Positions 22,216 to 34,048 of a DNA stretch of 64,000 nucleotides are shown here, in pieces. This DNA comes from Alnus glutinosa (taxonomy: Eukaryota; Streptophyta; Magnoliopsida; Fagales; Betulaceae). The stretch covers positions 14,728,154-14,792,153 of the forward strand of contig NC_084886.1 of NCBI RefSeq assembly GCF_958979055.1. The letters run 5' to 3'. Every line of letters begins with the position of its first letter. Within the stretch, counting starts at the first letter, position 1. Made by a program: the position numbers and the translations under genes. Below the pieces are notes generated by a model. The model saw nothing but the letters and a program-made list of their open reading frames with translations. It was not told where the DNA came from and did no database searches.

Positions 22216-25152
22216 TTTGGTTCTTGGGTGATAAAACCGAGGAAGTTCTGCTCAAATGGGCCTCATTATGTTATGCTAATACAAAAGAAGATATGTGACC
22301 AGAAATGTAAAGAAAGCAACTTGACAAGGATATGCACCCACTAGAAGCCCTTCCGAAACGCGCCATTTGATTTTATTAAACACGAGAAAAGATTGTGGGC
22401 ACTCGGCTCCCTGTTGACTACTTTTAGTCCTTCACTATTGCGGAGTAAAATCTGGACAAAATTCTTACGTCGTGAAGCAGACAAAAATGCTATGGTTATC
22501 TTCCCGGTTGATCATCGTGTCAAGTAATGATAATATAAAATAAGAGGTGGGGATAGAAGAATGAATGTGTGCCACAGCTGTGCCCCCTCTTCTAGATGGA
22601 ATGAAATGAGGGTATTCCGTGCTAAAATTGCTCAATCCAGCACATCCAGCAGTATGTCGTGACTCTTCTGGTACAGTAATCAAAGGTATTTCTGTCATCA
22701 ACTCCTCTTGTGACCCTACTTATGGTGAGGCCTTAGCAGCTCCTCTTGCTTCCTCTTTGTCAGCATCTCTCAAGCTCTCCTCTTTCAGTTTAGAAGGAGA
22801 TTTTCAAGTCGTGATTTCAGCTCTCCAGCAGCCTTCTTTTGTACAAGACTGGAAAATTGTGGATCGGATCTTATTACAGAATCGATTTCTTTACTTCCTC
22901 CTTCCTCCTCTCTCCTCTTGGATGGTTAGGAAAGTTTACAGAAATACAAACTTTTGCGCTCATCATGTAGCATATTGAGCTGCAGCTAGATCTCACTCTG
23001 ACTGCATTCCCACCTATTTTCCTCCTCCCCCCTCTTTCCCATTGTGTAGGTAAAGATCCACCCCCTATTTTATGGCTTAGCCTCTGTTATATATGGCTAA
23101 GGTCCTTTTATTGTTTTCTCTTGTTTCTTTGAATGTACTTAAAAAAAAATAAAATAAAATAAAAAAACTAGTCGAATCATCTTCGCCATTCTCTCTAAAA
23201 TTCTCAAAACGTGGCATGACTTTTATATTTATTATTGAATTTGATATGAATTATTTTTGAATTTTGATTCAATTGTAATTTTAAAATTCATGTTATATTT
23301 GAGGATAAATAAAGAATATGAGCCTTACATTTAATATTATTCTAAAAAGAATTGGGTTTAGCAGCATTTTTTAAAAATAGGTGGTCGCAAAAACGACGGT
23401 AAATGCCATTGTTACCGGCTTTTTTACAAATTGTTGCGATTTTTTTTTTATCACATAGCTGCAATTCACAAAGAACACCACGAAATTAACTCCTTTATTT
23501 TGGCGTTTTCTTAAAATGTCGCTAAATTGGTTAGTTTATAAGGGTGTTTTCTTTAAAATTCCGCAAATTATGCATATCTATAATTGCATTCCATGGGAAA
23601 CGTCACTTAATTCAAACATGCAGCAGGCTACTTTATAGTGTGTGTATCTCTCCCTCTCTCTCTCTCTATCTCTCTCTATATATATATATGTGTGTGTGTG
23701 GGTGTGTGTAGTATTAAAATATGTATAAAATGCATGTACTTTGTATGTGTAATGTCCAAGACATTATTTAACTTTTTAAAATATAAATTAGATTCAATAA
23801 ATGATTAGAGTTAGTAAAATGACAAAAAAAAAAAAAAAACCTTGAAAATGCTTAGAAAATACGTAAAAACGAGTTTTGGAAAGTCGTGTCTAGATAGGCA
23901 TAGGACAGAGTTAGGATGCAAGTTCTAGAGAGTAAAAATCCGCTCCTTGGAAGTCGTGTTTGGAGTGAAAATCCACTCCCTGGAAGTCGTGTCCAGACAG
24001 GCATAGGACACGGACAGGACAAGATTATCACCATCTGAGCTCACACTCATTCTTGATCCCTTGCTGCACAATATTATCATCGGCTTCATCAACGATTCTG
24101 AAGGCCAAGCTCACACTCGGATTTTAGTGTTGTCCCCAGTAGATCCAATTCAAGCCAAAAAAAAAAAAAAAATCTTTTCTCTTAGAAACGAAAGCCCAAA
24201 TAAACCACCATGCCAATAATAGCCAAATATAATATATTATCCTAGGAAAGCAGATGATTCAAAGGAGAAGAAAAGTAGAAGCCAAAAGATTGGCTTTGAA
24301 GTTAAAGAGTCAAGCTTTCACCTAGTGTTTGAAAAAGGATGTTAAAATTTTTTATATTAAGACTATTTTCTATTTCTTTATAGGTTTATTATCTTCCTTA
24401 TTTAGACTATGATTTCTTGTTCACTACTCCTAACCTCAATAAATAGAGATCACTGTACTATAGTTTATAATATACTTCAATATAGTCAAGATACAGGCCT
24501 AATCATTCATTACTTTTCTCTTTCTGCTTATGCTCTTACTCTTTAATATTATATATTTCTACATTTTAATCTCTTTTTTGTCCATTCCTCAATATGTTTC
24601 CAATAATCGAAAACTACACTGACCTTAGCTCAAAACTTTATGCTTACTTGGTCTAATATCAAATCCAACACTTTATAAATTAAAAGTCCAAAATAAAATC
24701 CTTTTTTTAAGCTCATTTGTTCTTTACTTTTATTTAGTAATTACCAACTTGAGTAGCACAGGAGGAGTTTTGAGTTTCTGGGAGAGAAGCGCTCCTGACA
24801 AAAAAAGAACCCGAAAAGCTTGTTAATGGTGTTTAGCTTGGATGAGCATAAGGGGGGGGTTTTTTTTTTTTTTTTAGTCATTTATAAAAATTACAATAGT
24901 GTATAGTATATCAATTTCATTGAAAGTAAATTCTATTGAGAATATACCAATTAACCATAAGAAGATTGAGAAGGCATCGCTTCAAGACCAATTTATTTAA
25001 GGCTACTGAATAGCAAAGATTTGATTTGGCCTTCAAACAAGGCACATAAACATCACTACTCAAGCTTCACTAGCATATGGTAAATACGTTATAGAAAGTG
25101 ACAAATTACGGCCACAAACCATCTATTCATCTCTAATTCTCTATTTTGGAGT
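22216..25152. other. Spacer between array copies C and D
   Basis: Same order as the other spacers: leader and promoter of copy C, with a TATA-like TTATTTTATATTA on the minus strand near 22,530; the LINE relic; CACTA-like words; CT/TA/GT microsatellites (about 23,640-23,710); a version of the GGAAGTCGTGTCC repeat with two to three units (about 23,876-24,020); an LTR-like segment (about 24,340-24,600); and the 3' flank of copy D. No gene is seen. Confidence 0.6.
22619..23167 (+). mobile_element. LINE-derived RNase H relic, upstream of copy C (best preserved)
   Basis: An open frame encodes VCRDSSGTVIKGISVINSS, DPTYGEALAAPLASSL, LEGDFQVVISALQQPS and NFCAHHVAY, the RNase H-like RVT_3 signature including the terminal asparagine-phenylalanine-x-A-H motif. 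An interrupted A-rich tail follows at 23,140-23,167. Truncated at the 5' side; inactive. Confidence 0.8.
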
Positions 25153-28100
25153 TTAGAGCCTAAAATGCAGCAGCGCAGAAGTCCCATCAAGGCCTTTTCC
25201 TGCGTAGTACACAGCATAGTCACTCATTGTGGTTTCCCTATACTTTGGAGGATCGTCTGCTGATAACAACTCTTTGATAGGTCCGTAAAGTTTTGTGGTT
25301 GGCTGAAAAGCCGTGGAAAAAAAGCTCGCCACAGATACTCTTGGCCCTACTCTGTTTGCCAATACTCTGTGTTCAACGCTTTTAAACCTATCGTTCGTTA
25401 TAAGCTGGAAAAACCAAAGGAAAAAACATGTAAATTACTGCAGCCAAAAGGGATCATTCTTGATTTTAGAGCATCAAAATTGACAAATACAATAAATTAG
25501 TATCACGTATCATGTATTTCATTTGCAAGTGAATCGACTTTTGGTCTTAATCAACACGGTGAGTTGAGCTAAACTATTGTCTATATCTGAATTACATTCA
25601 ACAAATGCAACTAAAAGAAATAATATATATATATTGCAAAAAGACCACAATTATGATAAATAAGACAAAACAATCTGTAACACTGTAACAGTACCATTAA
25701 TGAATAATGGGCTAGATGATAGTGGACTGGGCTTAGTTTAATAAAGCCCATATGATGTAATAGTACCTTTAGTGATAATGGGCATGGGCTATGTGTATAT
25801 AAAGGCCAATAGTCTAATTGTAGAAAGGATCGGATTAGTGATTAGTGAATTGGCGGCTGAGCACTTCGAATGCTTTAGGAGACCGGACATCTTGAAGAGT
25901 CCAATTTCATTACTGATTTCAATATAGATTTCGTTTCATCAATTATGAATATTTCTTCCATTATTACATCAATTCTCCAATTCACCAATCACTAATCCGA
26001 TCCTTTCTACAATTAGACTATCGGCCTTTATATACACATAGTCCAGGTCCATTATCACTAAAGGTACTATTACATGATATGGGCTTTATTAAACTAGGCT
26101 TAGCCCATTATTCATTAATGGTACTGTTACACAATCACACACAATAACATCAAGATTTACATAGTTCTTTCAATATGAGATATTTCTATGATCACGAAAA
26201 AAAAAAAAAAATTACTATCAAAGATGGAATCAAAAATTGTGAAAAGAAAATACTTGAAACCCAAAAATTCAAATCTCACTAGCACACAATAAAAAATATT
26301 TTCCAAATGAAAAAACAAAAGAAAAGAATAAAAATTTCTCTTTTATTGGAACAAGCGGCGGATTTGTTTCTCTTTGTTCTCTCTCACATTCGACTATTTT
26401 CTTTTCTCTCTTCTATTGGCTCCTCCAAAACCAAGAAAAAAAACATATTGCGCTCTCTGCTTTCACGTTTTTGCATGGCTTGCAAGAAGAGAAGTAAACC
26501 TCTTTTTATTGCTCCTAATTAAAGTCGGTCAAACTAGCAATACGAAATCAATACTAATTTGGTTCAAAGTCGGTGAAATAAAGGAAGACCACTCCTTTTT
26601 GAGGAGTTACGACTGGCATGGACACTCCCATCTTGAATTCTAAGTCACGTCCAACAAATCTCTACTTGGACTTGAATTTTATCAAGTTTAACGATACAAA
26701 TCTTTTTTAGATATATTCACCAAAGCCCATAAAGGCAATTACAATGCACAAGTATACTCAAGTTCATACATCTCTTGAACTTGAGCATGAGACCTGTTTT
26801 AGACAAAATACCACACTTCTCTACAATCTTGTCGGCCACAATGCTTTCTTAGCTAACTATGTCTTCCTGTATACCCATTTACTGAATCAGAAGATCCTTC
26901 ATCCTTCTCTACCAAAGAGAGAAATTGTTCTTTCCATTGAACTTTTCAATTTCATACTTGATGCTCGCCATATTTACCGTAATTGCCAATCTAAATACTA
27001 AACATTAGCTCTCAACATACTATCTAGTGAGCCTTCCAATGTATCAATCTTCCTAATAAGTGGTATCAAACCCGATAGTGGTGTGTGGTATGATGGAATG
27101 GCACAAGCATGGACAAAGGTACAAGGTGCGAGCATGGACAACAGTCCTCGAAGTAAGGGGCAAAGGCTCATGGCATGGGCACAAATGAAAGTCCCTAGGG
27201 TAGTGAAAAAGGTGTATGGCTCGGGCAAACTCATATTGCCCAAAGTAGTCCTAGAGATGGTGGATACAGTTGACGAAAACAAAACAAAACAAAAATAAAA
27301 ACAAAAAACAAAAAATAGAGCTTTCGTTTGAGGGGGTAACAGACTTAAAAAGGAAATTGTGGAGTTCAATTTACATGTTTGAGTATAAAAAGATTGATTT
27401 TCTCACATTGAAAGGGTTTCACAAGCTTGACTGATTAATATAGCATAGTTAGATTGCTTAATCTTTTGGATTGAGTAGTGTCTCAACATGCTATATTATG
27501 GGTTCATTAAAAAGACTCATCAATGTATTAATCTCCCGCATAAGACTTGCACCTTACACTTTTGTCCCTACTCCAGGATCCTTGTCCAAGTCCATGCCAT
27601 GAACTCTTTGCCCATGCTCTCATACCACTTATTGTGCAAAAGACCAAAATTACGGTAAATAAGATAAGACAATCACACACAATAATACCAAGATTTACGT
27701 AATTTCCTCAATGTGAGGTATGTCCACAGTCGAAGACGATTCTTGAAATAAAGGAAAACCACTCCTTTTTGGAAGAATTACATCTGGGCCCCACCATCTT
27801 GAATTCAAGTCATGTCCAATAGAATACAAGCAAAGCAATAGGGAAATGATATACACACTCTCACTTTCACACTTTGAAGTGCACACTCTCTAACGTCAAT
27901 AAAAATCATCATTAGATTTTGAATAGATCGGTATTAAATTTTTATCCAATAATAATTTTAACTGTGATGTCAAGAATGTGTAGCATTTCTGTTTTCCAAT
28001 ATTTTTCACCACGCCTAACGTAGCCACATAAGTTCGCCTAAACCAAAAGGAAGTACTCCTAAAACAAAAGGAATTAATAAGGAAGCACTCCTAAAACAAA

Positions 28101-30484
28101 AGGAATTAATATTTCTTTTGAGAGTGTCATAATTACTTAATAGCCACCAAAAAATTTTACCCATTATTAGTGGGTTTTGATAGGTTCTAATCAGGTATGG
28201 ATTGCACCATCAACATGTAGTGTGTGATAGGAAATAGAAGCTATTTACATGTTCGAAATCTTTTACTTGGATGAGCTATAGACTAAGATCATGATTATAC
28301 TGCACTAGAACAACCTCTGGCCCATGGCTTCAAATCCCGAGTCCTAATCTCTAAAAATAAGCTCATTTCGAAGCGCCCGTCTATGCCATTTACAGGACCG
28401 CATGGTATGTATGAAATTAAAATTAAAGTTATTTTATGAATACGAAGTATTATTACTAAAATTAAATGAAATAAGGTGTCACAAGTATGATCCAAAAACA
28501 ATACACCCGAACAAACACAAGAATAATGAGAAGACTTGCCTGTAGAAGATCTCCAATGTTAACCACTAGAGCCCCTGGCACTGAAGGGATGTCGACCCAC
28601 TTGTCATGGTAAAAAACTTGGAGGCCACCAATATGGTCTTGTAGAAGAACAGTGAGGAAGTCATTGTCCGAATGCTTGCTTGTGCCCAGTGTTAACTCTG
28701 GCTGAGGGCAAGCGGGATAGTAATGGCACAGAACTGCAAGCCCCTCACTGCAATCAATCTCATTTAGATGGTTTGGGTTCAGCCCAAGAGCCTCTGATAA
28801 TAACTCGAACAATAAAATCCCCAACTTCATCATTTGCTTCGAGTACTGCTCCAGTATATCTCTACAGGCATATATATATATAATATTAATAAGCGCATTA
28901 GGTGGTCATTAAGTTTGAATCAAGGATCAGTTGATCCTTCAGTAAAATGAGATGAGCTAGGTCCACCAGGGGTCATTGAGGAATTTCTACAAATAGATTG
29001 TACGCGGTGACTCCTGCCCTGAGTGAAGAATGAATTTTAAATTCAATCCATTTCTTTTATATAACCACAGCCAATCACAATCGTATTTCGACAGCAAGAA
29101 CCCATCACCATCTCATTCAAAAATGATGGGTGAATTATTTCCTAACTCAATCTAGTCTAGATGTGTAGAATTATTTGATGGATGAATAATATGAGTGAGA
29201 AAGAGAAGAACAGACGCAGAAGGAGAAAGAGACTGATGATAGATTAGGAGTAATTCTAAACGTCATATTCATGTCTCTCATGTCCCTCTAATAATAATGT
29301 GCCTTTTAAAATCATTATTTGATCAAAATTCAATAATAATCAAATACAAGTCCAATAATGATTTTAAAATGCACATCATTGTTATAGGGATATAAGAGAG
29401 ACAAGGATATGACATCTAGAATTACTTGAAGGACTAGAGTCAATAAAACAGGAGAAATAATCCTTACACTCATTTCTCACAACAACCCCACAACAAGCTG
29501 ATGTGGCTGATAATATTTTATTATTATTTTTGTTTTCTTTTCTTTTCTTTTTGTAAAAAAATAATAAAATATTACCAGCCACGTCAGCTTGTTGTGGGGC
29601 TGTTGTGAGAAATGAGTGTAGGAATCATTTCTCATAAAACAGAGTAATACCACAAGGAAGTCCTCCTTTGTCCTCCAAAAAAATGTTACGTCACAGTTAG
29701 ACGAAAATCTAATAATAATCCTATCAAATTTAATGGTAATTTTAAAAACCAAATAACATTTGCAAGGACTCAAGTTCTCCTTAAATTACCCAACAAAACA
29801 AGTAAACTAAAACTAAATAAGGTAAGAAATAAATAGAATATTAGAGAATATTAAATATCTAATCAACAAGATGTATGTGATGTGAATAATTCTGTTGAGC
29901 AAATGAGATAATCCAGTGGATTATTTATTGCAAATCACATACCTGCATGCAACTGGCAAGTCTTCAGCCTTTGGGGGATCAGGTGCCATTTGACAATAAA
30001 ATGTATCCCTCCAATTAGACGCCGGAGCGCCATACAGATCAAAGTTGCTGTTATACACCAACGGTCTCTTGTTGTCACGCGTATACAACTCTTTCTTCAC
30101 TTGAGTATCTTGCTCATGAAACCTATGCACCCCTTCCTTCATCTCCTCCAAAACACTCACAGGGATCCCATGATTGACCAGCTGAAAGAAACCCCACGTC
30201 TCGGACGCATCACGAATTCTTTCAACAATCTTCTTGCGTTTTATTACATCTTTCTCGATGCCTTGGAGGTCTATGACAGGAATATTAAACTGGGTGTCAC
30301 CAGAAGCTGAGACGTTGTCAGTGTCATGCGGTGGGTGATAGAATATACGAGGGATCTCAGTAACCCCAGCATCCACTAGTCCTTTAACGCCGAGCTTTGT
30401 GTCATCAAAAGCCTTCAACTCACTTGCCCTATTATAGTCTGGCTTGAGCGTTTCCGGAACTTCATCTCTGCCGGTGACGGCCAT
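25153..30484 (-). CDS. 2OG-Fe(II) dioxygenase (ACC-oxidase-homolog type), copy D, intact
   Basis: The exons are 29,943-30,484 (542 bp), 28,540-28,861 (322 bp) and 25,153-25,404 (252 bp), giving 371 codons. Residues match copy C closely. The iron ligands are H244, D246 and H300, with serine instead of alanine between the first two (SKHSD), and R310-V-S312 is present. Intron 2 again begins GCAAGT. An in-frame open stretch extends upstream of the ATG to 30,661, but the same stretch is frame-broken in copy C, so I treat it as 5' leader. A TATA-like ATTTTATATGA lies on the minus strand near 30,750. Intron 1 carries a young MITE, and intron 2 a foldback element plus LTR-derived sequence. Unlike A-C, the LINE relic upstream is deleted. 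D and C are the two copies likely to be functional. Confidence 0.86.
25640..27830 (-). mobile_element. Putative small non-autonomous LTR retroelement in intron 2 of copy D (decayed)
   Basis: A sequence reading GTGCAAAAGACCAAAATTAC then CACACACAATAA and CAAGATTTACGT occurs twice in the same orientation (25,640-26,180, split by the foldback; and 27,618-27,720). Next to the second copy, on the minus strand, is TGGTATGAGAGC, one mismatch from the initiator-methionine tRNA primer-binding site TGGTATCAGAGC. This suggests two LTRs and a primer-binding site around a 1.4-kb interior without recognisable domains. Related pieces are in copies B (3,300-4,640) and C (18,480-19,620). Boundaries are approximate. 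Confidence 0.4.
25682..26132. repeat. Foldback element in intron 2 of copy D
   Basis: Same structure as at 3,340-3,790. The left arm begins GTACCATTAATGAATAATGG, the right arm ends CCATTATTCATTAATGGTAC, and the loop orientation is as in copy B. Confidence 0.8.
29453..29632. mobile_element. MITE with 9-bp target duplication in intron 1 of copy D
   Basis: The arms are about 75 bp (AGAAATAATCCTTACACTCA... and its complement ...GGAATCATTTCT) around a short T-rich loop. ATAAAACAG flanks both sides. The empty site is visible in copy C (CTACAAAACAGAGTAAAGC), so the insertion happened after the C/D split. A 9-bp duplication suggests mobilisation by Mutator-like transposase. Confidence 0.85.
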
Positions 30485-32065
30485 TTTGGTTCTTGGGTGA
30501 TGAAACCGAGAGGAAGTTCTGCTCAAATGGGCCTCATTATGTTTTGCTAATACAGAAGAAGATATGTGACCAGAAATGGAAAGAAAGCAACTTGACAAGG
30601 ATATGCACCCACTAGAAGCCCTTCCGAAACGCCCCACTTGACGAGGAAAGATTGTCGGCACTCGGCTCCCTATTGACTAGTTTTAGTCCTTCACTATTGC
30701 ATGTGTAGCAGAGAAAAATGCTATGGTTATCTCGATCCCCGGCTGATCATATAAAATATGAGGTGGGGGATAGAAGAATGAACGTGTGCCACACAGTTGT
30801 GCCCCCCCTTCTAGATGGAATGAAATGAGGGTATGCCGTGCTCAAATTGCAAAATCCAGCACATCCAACCAGTCCAATCATCTTCGCCATTCACTCTAAA
30901 ATTCTCAAAACGTGACATGACTTTTATATTTATTATTGTATTTGAGATGAATTAGTTTTGAATTTTGATTCAATTTTATACATAATTTTAAAAATCATGT
31001 TACATTTGAGAATAAATAGAAAATATGAGTATTGCATTTAATATTATTCTAAAAAGAATTAGGTTTAGCGGCATTTTTTAAAAATAGCCAGTAAATGTCA
31101 TTGTTACCAGCATTTTACAAATTGCCGCGATTTTTTTATCAAATAGCAGCTATACACCACGAAATTTACTCCTTTATTGCGGCGTTTTCTTAAAATGTCA
31201 CTAAATTGGTTAGTTATAGAAATGTTAGAGTATTTACTATGGTTCTTCTTGCGTCTTTCTGTGTTGACTTGGCATCCTTTTTTTAATTAAAAAAAAAAAA
31301 AAACTACAGCTTTTAACTGATTCTCTCTCTATTCTTCTTTTCTTCTTTTCCAAGTCAGTACTGTACAGAAGGACCCAAAAAATACCACAGTAGATGTTTT
31401 AGAATTTTTCAAAATAAGCTTTTCTATAATTGCATTCTATGGGAAATGCCACTTAATTCAAACATGTAGCGACACCGCTAAATACACTACTTTATAGTAT
31501 ATATATATATGGGTGTGTGTAATATTAAAATGTGTATAAAATATACTTTGTGTGTATGCGCGTTGGCAACCACCCCTATAATCTATTTTCAGTGCAAGCA
31601 AAATTAAGAAAAATAAATAACAACAACAAAAATGAGTATCAATAGAAGAATCCGTTTGATGTCATTCGAGCGGAATCCCAATAGAAAATATGGCTCGATT
31701 TCCAGAAGGTTTAGGCGGCGGTGCATATACAGGAACTTTTCCCTCATTGGTCACAATTATATTACAACTGATTCTCTTTTCCTTGTTTACATATTAATTT
31801 CCATGAAAGAATAGGAATTGTCATTTTTAAGTTGAATTTCCTTCTTTTAAAGGAATTTAGTTTCCTAATAAGTTTAGTATCCACTACCTCTAGAATTTTA
31901 TTAGCATGACCGTTCGAACAGGGTGTGTCGACTGTGCTTCTCGGAAGGCAAACCCGAGATGTTCGGTTGCAATACCATTCGAATGGGGCCGGGGGTGTAG
32001 CCGGGAGTCTTTGATTGCAATAATTTTTGAGGAGTTCTGTTTCAGCCTAGTCAAACGGGTTGCCA
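30485..32065. other. Upstream flank of copy D and right end of the array
   Basis: Homology to the other spacers runs to about 31,555 (...TACTTTGTGTGTATG) and then stops at CGCGTTGGCAACC, marking the end of the duplicated unit. The LINE relic found in the other spacers is missing, joined at CAGCACATCCAACCAGTCC. A possible degenerate foldback lies at about 31,218-31,402. Between 31,560 and 32,065 nothing is recognised. Confidence 0.6.
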
Positions 32066-32263
32066 TCGAGACACAACTAGAGCAACTGAAACGTACAAGA
32101 AAAGACAATCTCGACATAATCCACTCCAAAACATCGAAACTGGCCTTATTATAAAATGCATCGATCGAGACACAACTAGAGCAACTGAAACGTACAAGAA
32201 AAGACAATCTCGACATAATCCAGTACTCCAAAACATCGAAACCGGCCTTATTATATAAAATGC
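32066..32263. repeat. Tandem duplication, two units of about 99 bp
   Basis: TCGAGACACAACTAGAGCAA starts at 32,066 and again at 32,165. The units run to AACATCGAAACTGGCC/AACATCGAAACCGGCC and the following TTATTATA, differing by a few bases. Confidence 0.9.
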
Positions 32264-33141
32264 AAAACATTTAAATTTTTGCCTTGTAATTAAATTTAGT
32301 TTATCTTTACATTTCATATCCAATTTCTGATTAGGTGATTAATTTTCCTTTTCAGAATTCTGAAATTGTATATATTATTCAAGTTTCATCATAATTATTC
32401 TCTAGCTCGTAACTGCAGCAGGTTTAGACAATTATTCACTTTTAAATATAAGAAACAGTACTATGTTCATATCTTAAAATACACGGTACATGATTCGTGC
32501 ACGCTAACACGTACAATTATATATACTGTTATCAACATATACCTTTGCCAGATGCCAAAGCCAGTACTCTGCAACGTCTTGCCGATATATAGTAGCCCAT
32601 GTATGTTTGAGCCCACATGTTTTACAATAGTCTCACGTTATCCATAATGGCGTTAGGCTATATATGGCAACTGAATTCTTGGCTCTAATGAAAAATGGCA
32701 CGTGGAACTTGGTCCGTTCTAGACCACAAATAAATTTGGTGGATTATAAATGGATTTTTCGTATTAAACGCAAGCCCGATAGGTCCATTGATCGTTATAA
32801 AGCCTGCTTAGTGGCAAAAGATTTTCATCAGCAATTGGAGTTTGATTATGGTGAGACCTATAGCCTTGTGGTTAAACTCACTACTATACGGGTCGTCCTC
32901 TCTATTGTTGTCATGCAAAATTGGCCCATTAGCCAATTCAAAGTGCTTTTTAACATGGTGATTTGCATGAAAAATGTTTATATGGTTTAGCCATCGGAGT
33001 TTTTTTGTTCATACATCTCTACAACATCATTTATGCCATTTTCGCAAGGCACTTTATGGTCTCAACCAAGCTCAACGAGCTTGGTTTTCAAAGCTCAGTT
33101 CCAAGTTTCTTGAGTTGGGCTTCACCAATTTCAGTTCTGAC

Positions 33142-34048
33142 TGATGTAGCGAAAGCGATAGACGTAAAAGAGAAATCGTATTCTCTATACACAAAATCAA
33201 CACACATGTTGATAAAGAAAACCATTGATATTAAAAACTATACTTAATTATTCCAATACAATTTATTCAAAGTTATAGTAAAACCCTAAAGCTACAAAAT
33301 GTAATAAAATTCTCCTGAGAATGGAAATAAAACAATATAAGAAGAATTCAATAATTATAAAAATACTTGATAGCAAAGAAAACCTAAAGATGGCAAATTC
33401 AAATAAACAATTAAATCCTAATCTAAAATAGAAATCAATAAAATTGATTCTCTTTGTCAACCAAATATGGTTGAAAATCTTGGTAGATTCTTTCCTTCTG
33501 TATTTTCATTGCCTGGACCAAATAGAAATTTTATTGAACGACAGTTTCCCATTTCCCAATATGTTCTTTGTTTATTTTTCTTAATTCGGAAAACATCAAA
33601 AGCATGGGTAAATGTTGTCCTATAACACTGACACATCTAGGGGTGGGCGCGGGCCAGATTGTGCTGGATTTACATGTTTTCCACAACCTGCCCCGCATTG
33701 AGCGGGTTAGAAAATCGGGATCCACAACCCGCATTTTCTGAGAATGGAAATAAAACAATATAAGAAGAATACAATAATTATAAAAATACTTGATAGCAAA
33801 GAAAACCTAAAGATGGCAAATTCAAATAAACAGTTAAATCCTAATCTAAAATAGAAATCAATAAAATTGATTCTCTTTGTCAACCAAATATGGTTGAAAA
33901 TCTTGATAGATTCTTTCCTTCTGTATTTTCATTGTCTGAACCAAATAAAAATTTTATTGAACGACAATTCCCATTTCCCAATATGCTCTTTGTTATTTTT
34001 CTTAATTCGGAAAACGTCGAAAGCATGGATAAATGTTGTCCAATATCA
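33142..34048. mobile_element. Solo LTR inside the copia fragment, with internal tandem duplication
   Basis: It begins TGATGTAGCG and ends CAATATCA, and is flanked by the 5-bp duplication CTGAC (33,137-33,141 and 34,049-34,053). Its 3' part, together with the first 100 bp of the neighbouring hAT element, is tandemly duplicated with a 423-bp period (33,317-33,739 and 33,740-34,160). Without the duplication the LTR would be about 480 bp. Confidence 0.7.

Noticed and set aside
30485..30661. In-frame N-terminal extension of dioxygenase copy D (also open in B) as a targeting peptide
   Set aside because: The same segment is frame-shifted in copy C, and family members start at the downstream ATG. 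It is treated as 5' leader.
31218..31402. Possible foldback in the copy D upstream region
   Set aside because: Arm similarity is weak and interrupted by a poly(A) run; no target duplication was found.
31632..31814. 60-codon arginine-rich ORF right of the array
   Set aside because: No homologue recognised and no surrounding exon structure.
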